A stretch of 64,000 bases of DNA from Acridotheres tristis (taxonomy: Eukaryota; Chordata; Aves; Passeriformes; Sturnidae): NCBI GenBank assembly GCA_037013685.1, contig CM072884.1:8060001-8124000 (forward strand), in the 5' to 3' direction. This document shows positions 62,121 through 64,000 of the stretch, one piece after another. Position 1 is the stretch's first letter, and every line of letters starts with the position of its first letter. The position numbers and the translations under genes are program-made. Below the pieces are notes generated by a model. That model did not search any database. It was not told the DNA's origin and saw only the letters and a program-made list of their open reading frames with translations.

Positions 62121-63479
62121 TTTAGAAATTCATGTCTATCAACCTCTGTACTTCAGACATCATGGGTTGGAAGTATGATACTTATTTTCCTTGATTTCAT
62201 AAATAATTTAATTAACAAAATCCAGATGGTTTAGAGCTCCCAGTAGCTACAAGTTCAAGAAATTGTTTGCCCTTTGAAAGGAAGACTCTATACTTTTCCA
62301 GTTCTTTCAGCATTTTATTCAGAGCTTAACGGTTCAGGAGTTTTATTGTCTAATTTCTTTCTTAAGAAGTCTATTTTCTTGAAAACATCTGTTAGAAGCA
62401 TATTTGGAAGTAATAAGTATGTGCTTAATGAGTGTCTGATAGAATACAAAACATGAATATGCAGTTTTCAATAATTCAAGGAAATCTTCCTTTGCAAGAT
62501 TTCCTGAAGAAACCTAATCTTCTGGACATCCATTTCAGTATTTTAAAGTATGTTAAGGATGCATGTTATCCTTTGAAAAACAAAGAACATGTATGAACCA
62601 TGAGGAGGTATTATTATGTATTGATTTCTGTAAGACACACAGCAAACACTCGAGTTTTGCTCCCAAATTTGGACACTTTTTTTCTTTTTTTTCCCTGAAA
62701 AATACTCCCTCATGCGAAAATGAATATTTGGGTTAAGTCCTGCAAGATATTATATAGAAAATGTCAGATGTCTTGTGAGTTACTCCTCCCTATTTAGTTG
62801 GGGGATGTTGGGGGATGCATAATAGATACAGAACTGCTGGATACATTTTTATCAAAATCTCTGTCAATACTTTTCCACAAGCTGTATTGTTTTTCTAGAT
62901 GTTCTTAGTAAAAAAATGTGTGACTTCACCATGGATAAATATCATGCTTAGTTCAATTTTTTATGAAGTTTATTTTAGGAGTCAATGCTACTGGTTTTGT
63001 ATTTTGATTGGAATAATACAATTTGCCTAAAACTCAATTTGACAGCTCATCTATGTTAAGTTATCATAAGTTTGCTGGAAGTGCCAAGAGTCTAAAGCAG
63101 AATAGATTAGCAGAAGCTGATTGCAACATCTGGATTTTAAATCAGAGCTGAAAACAAGGGGGTTTTGGCATGGTTTTTAACTATTCAGACATTTTCAGTA
63201 GTTTTATCTAATGTGCAAAACAAGTGTTTCTTCAAGGCTCAATATGTGATGCTCTTAAAATACTATTTCCATAAATAGCAAGAGTGTTATGGCAGAAAAT
63301 CAGCTATGAATGTAGGTGTGGACATCTCTGGAATGCTGTGAACTATATTTTCTTTCTGTGGCTTTATTTCTTGGGCCTCTTTTTAGGCAGGATGGAGCAG
63401 CACTGCTTGCCACAGTGACTGATGAACGATTGCACAGCTCTAATGGGACAAATAGAAAGAAGAAATGAAAGGGTAGAGA
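62121..63479 (+). other. Proposed first intron, continued: nothing recognised
   Basis: AT-rich DNA with an exact tandem duplication of the 10-mer TTGGGGGATG at 62,798-62,817. No exon or transposon was seen. Confidence 0.45.
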
Positions 63480-63900
63480 GACATCCCCTCATGCCTAGTT
63501 GGAGCAGTACCCTGTACACTAATGTGATATTTTATGGTTATTTATCCCCCGGCACTATTTAACACCACCAATTTTGAAGATAAATGTAGTAAAAGCATTT
63601 TTATCCTGCTGCTATGAAAATGTGCTTTTAATAGATTTAGGTTTTCTCGGGTCATAAGAAAGAAACAGAAAGATTTTGCAGTTTTCTAAAGGACTGTATT
63701 ATATGTGGAGTTTAAAATGTCATAAAGCAGCTTGAAACACTATAGGGAGTCTGTGCAGTAATTGGAAAAATGTTTCATACTAATGTTTGGATTGCATTAG
63801 TGTGAGCTGTTGGCATACATTTTGTGACAATAAACATGTCTTTGCTTAATTGTAATTATAGCTTACAAAAACGTTTAAAGAAAGAAAGTGAGAAAGGTAC
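63480..63900. promoter_or_regulatory. Candidate conserved element near the window edge
   Basis: Repeat-free stretch with TTATTTATCCCCCGGCACT near 63,540 and GCTTAATTGTAATTATAGC near 63,844, which holds two overlapping homeodomain-type cores. The texture is like conserved non-coding DNA. It was not tested by alignment. Confidence 0.22.
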
Positions 63901-64000
63901 TTTGGTGAGTATGGATAATGACATTTTAATGCACTTAAGGCACAATGCAGCACTCCTAAAGACCAGCTCTGGTTCCATGCATGGTAGATAGACCAGTTTT

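Noticed and set aside
1..64000. Search for tRNA, rRNA, small nuclear RNA, microRNA hairpins and CRISPR-like arrays
   Set aside because: I saw no cloverleaf with conserved promoter boxes, no rRNA core sequence, no long stable hairpin and no regularly spaced repeats with unique spacers. The tandem repeats present are ordinary microsatellites.

Overview
The window looks like AT-rich nuclear DNA from a bird, with no complete protein-coding gene that I can recognise. The bird assignment rests on four 3'-end fragments of chicken-repeat-1 (CR1) LINEs, which carry the usual avian tail wording (for example a 'CCCTTCCAACCCAAACCAT' type end followed by short ATTCT-type repeats), and on one solo LTR of an avian endogenous-retrovirus type. 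The species cannot be named from the sequence. No rRNA, tRNA, CRISPR array, operon or bacterial-style gene is present. Nearly all open reading frames are short chance frames in AT-rich DNA, or long frames created by the GC-rich island, and none is annotated as a gene.

Layout. Positions 1-35,700 are AT-rich non-coding DNA. They hold an A-tailed retrocopy-like end (about 5,043-5,092), a small CpG-retaining pocket (about 9,226-9,460), a probable ancient MIR-type SINE relic (10,254-10,308), the solo LTR (18,191-18,763), CR1 fragments (20,061-20,205 minus; 22,308-22,466 plus; 24,986-25,060 minus; 32,000-32,274 plus), a 12-bp perfect hairpin (24,442-24,469), a second CpG-retaining pocket (30,311-30,660) and a homeodomain-motif-rich stretch (33,661-34,215).

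The one strong functional landmark is a CpG island at about 35,905-37,560. It contains GC boxes, a CCAAT motif, a CT microsatellite, a TATA box (36,391) and a good splice donor (36,496). I read this as the promoter and untranslated first exon of a plus-strand gene whose coding exons lie beyond 64,000. The gene cannot be identified because the exon has no recognisable coding sequence. Just upstream is a compact cluster of homeodomain and TALE-type motifs (35,752-35,811).

Positions 36,496-64,000 are then best read as a large first intron. The stretch holds several simple repeats (GTTT, TTTTG, TTTTA, ATCC and AT types, and A/C-rich tracts) and several stretches whose texture suggests conserved non-coding enhancers (about 48,837-49,150, 52,974-53,300, 60,940-61,110, 61,940-62,120 and 63,480-63,900). 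A CpG-island promoter with a long motif-rich intron in a gene-poor AT-rich setting is typical of developmental or neuronal genes in birds, but that is inference. I did not find a convincing undescribed biological system. The best leads are the promoter with its upstream motif cluster and the candidate conserved elements.
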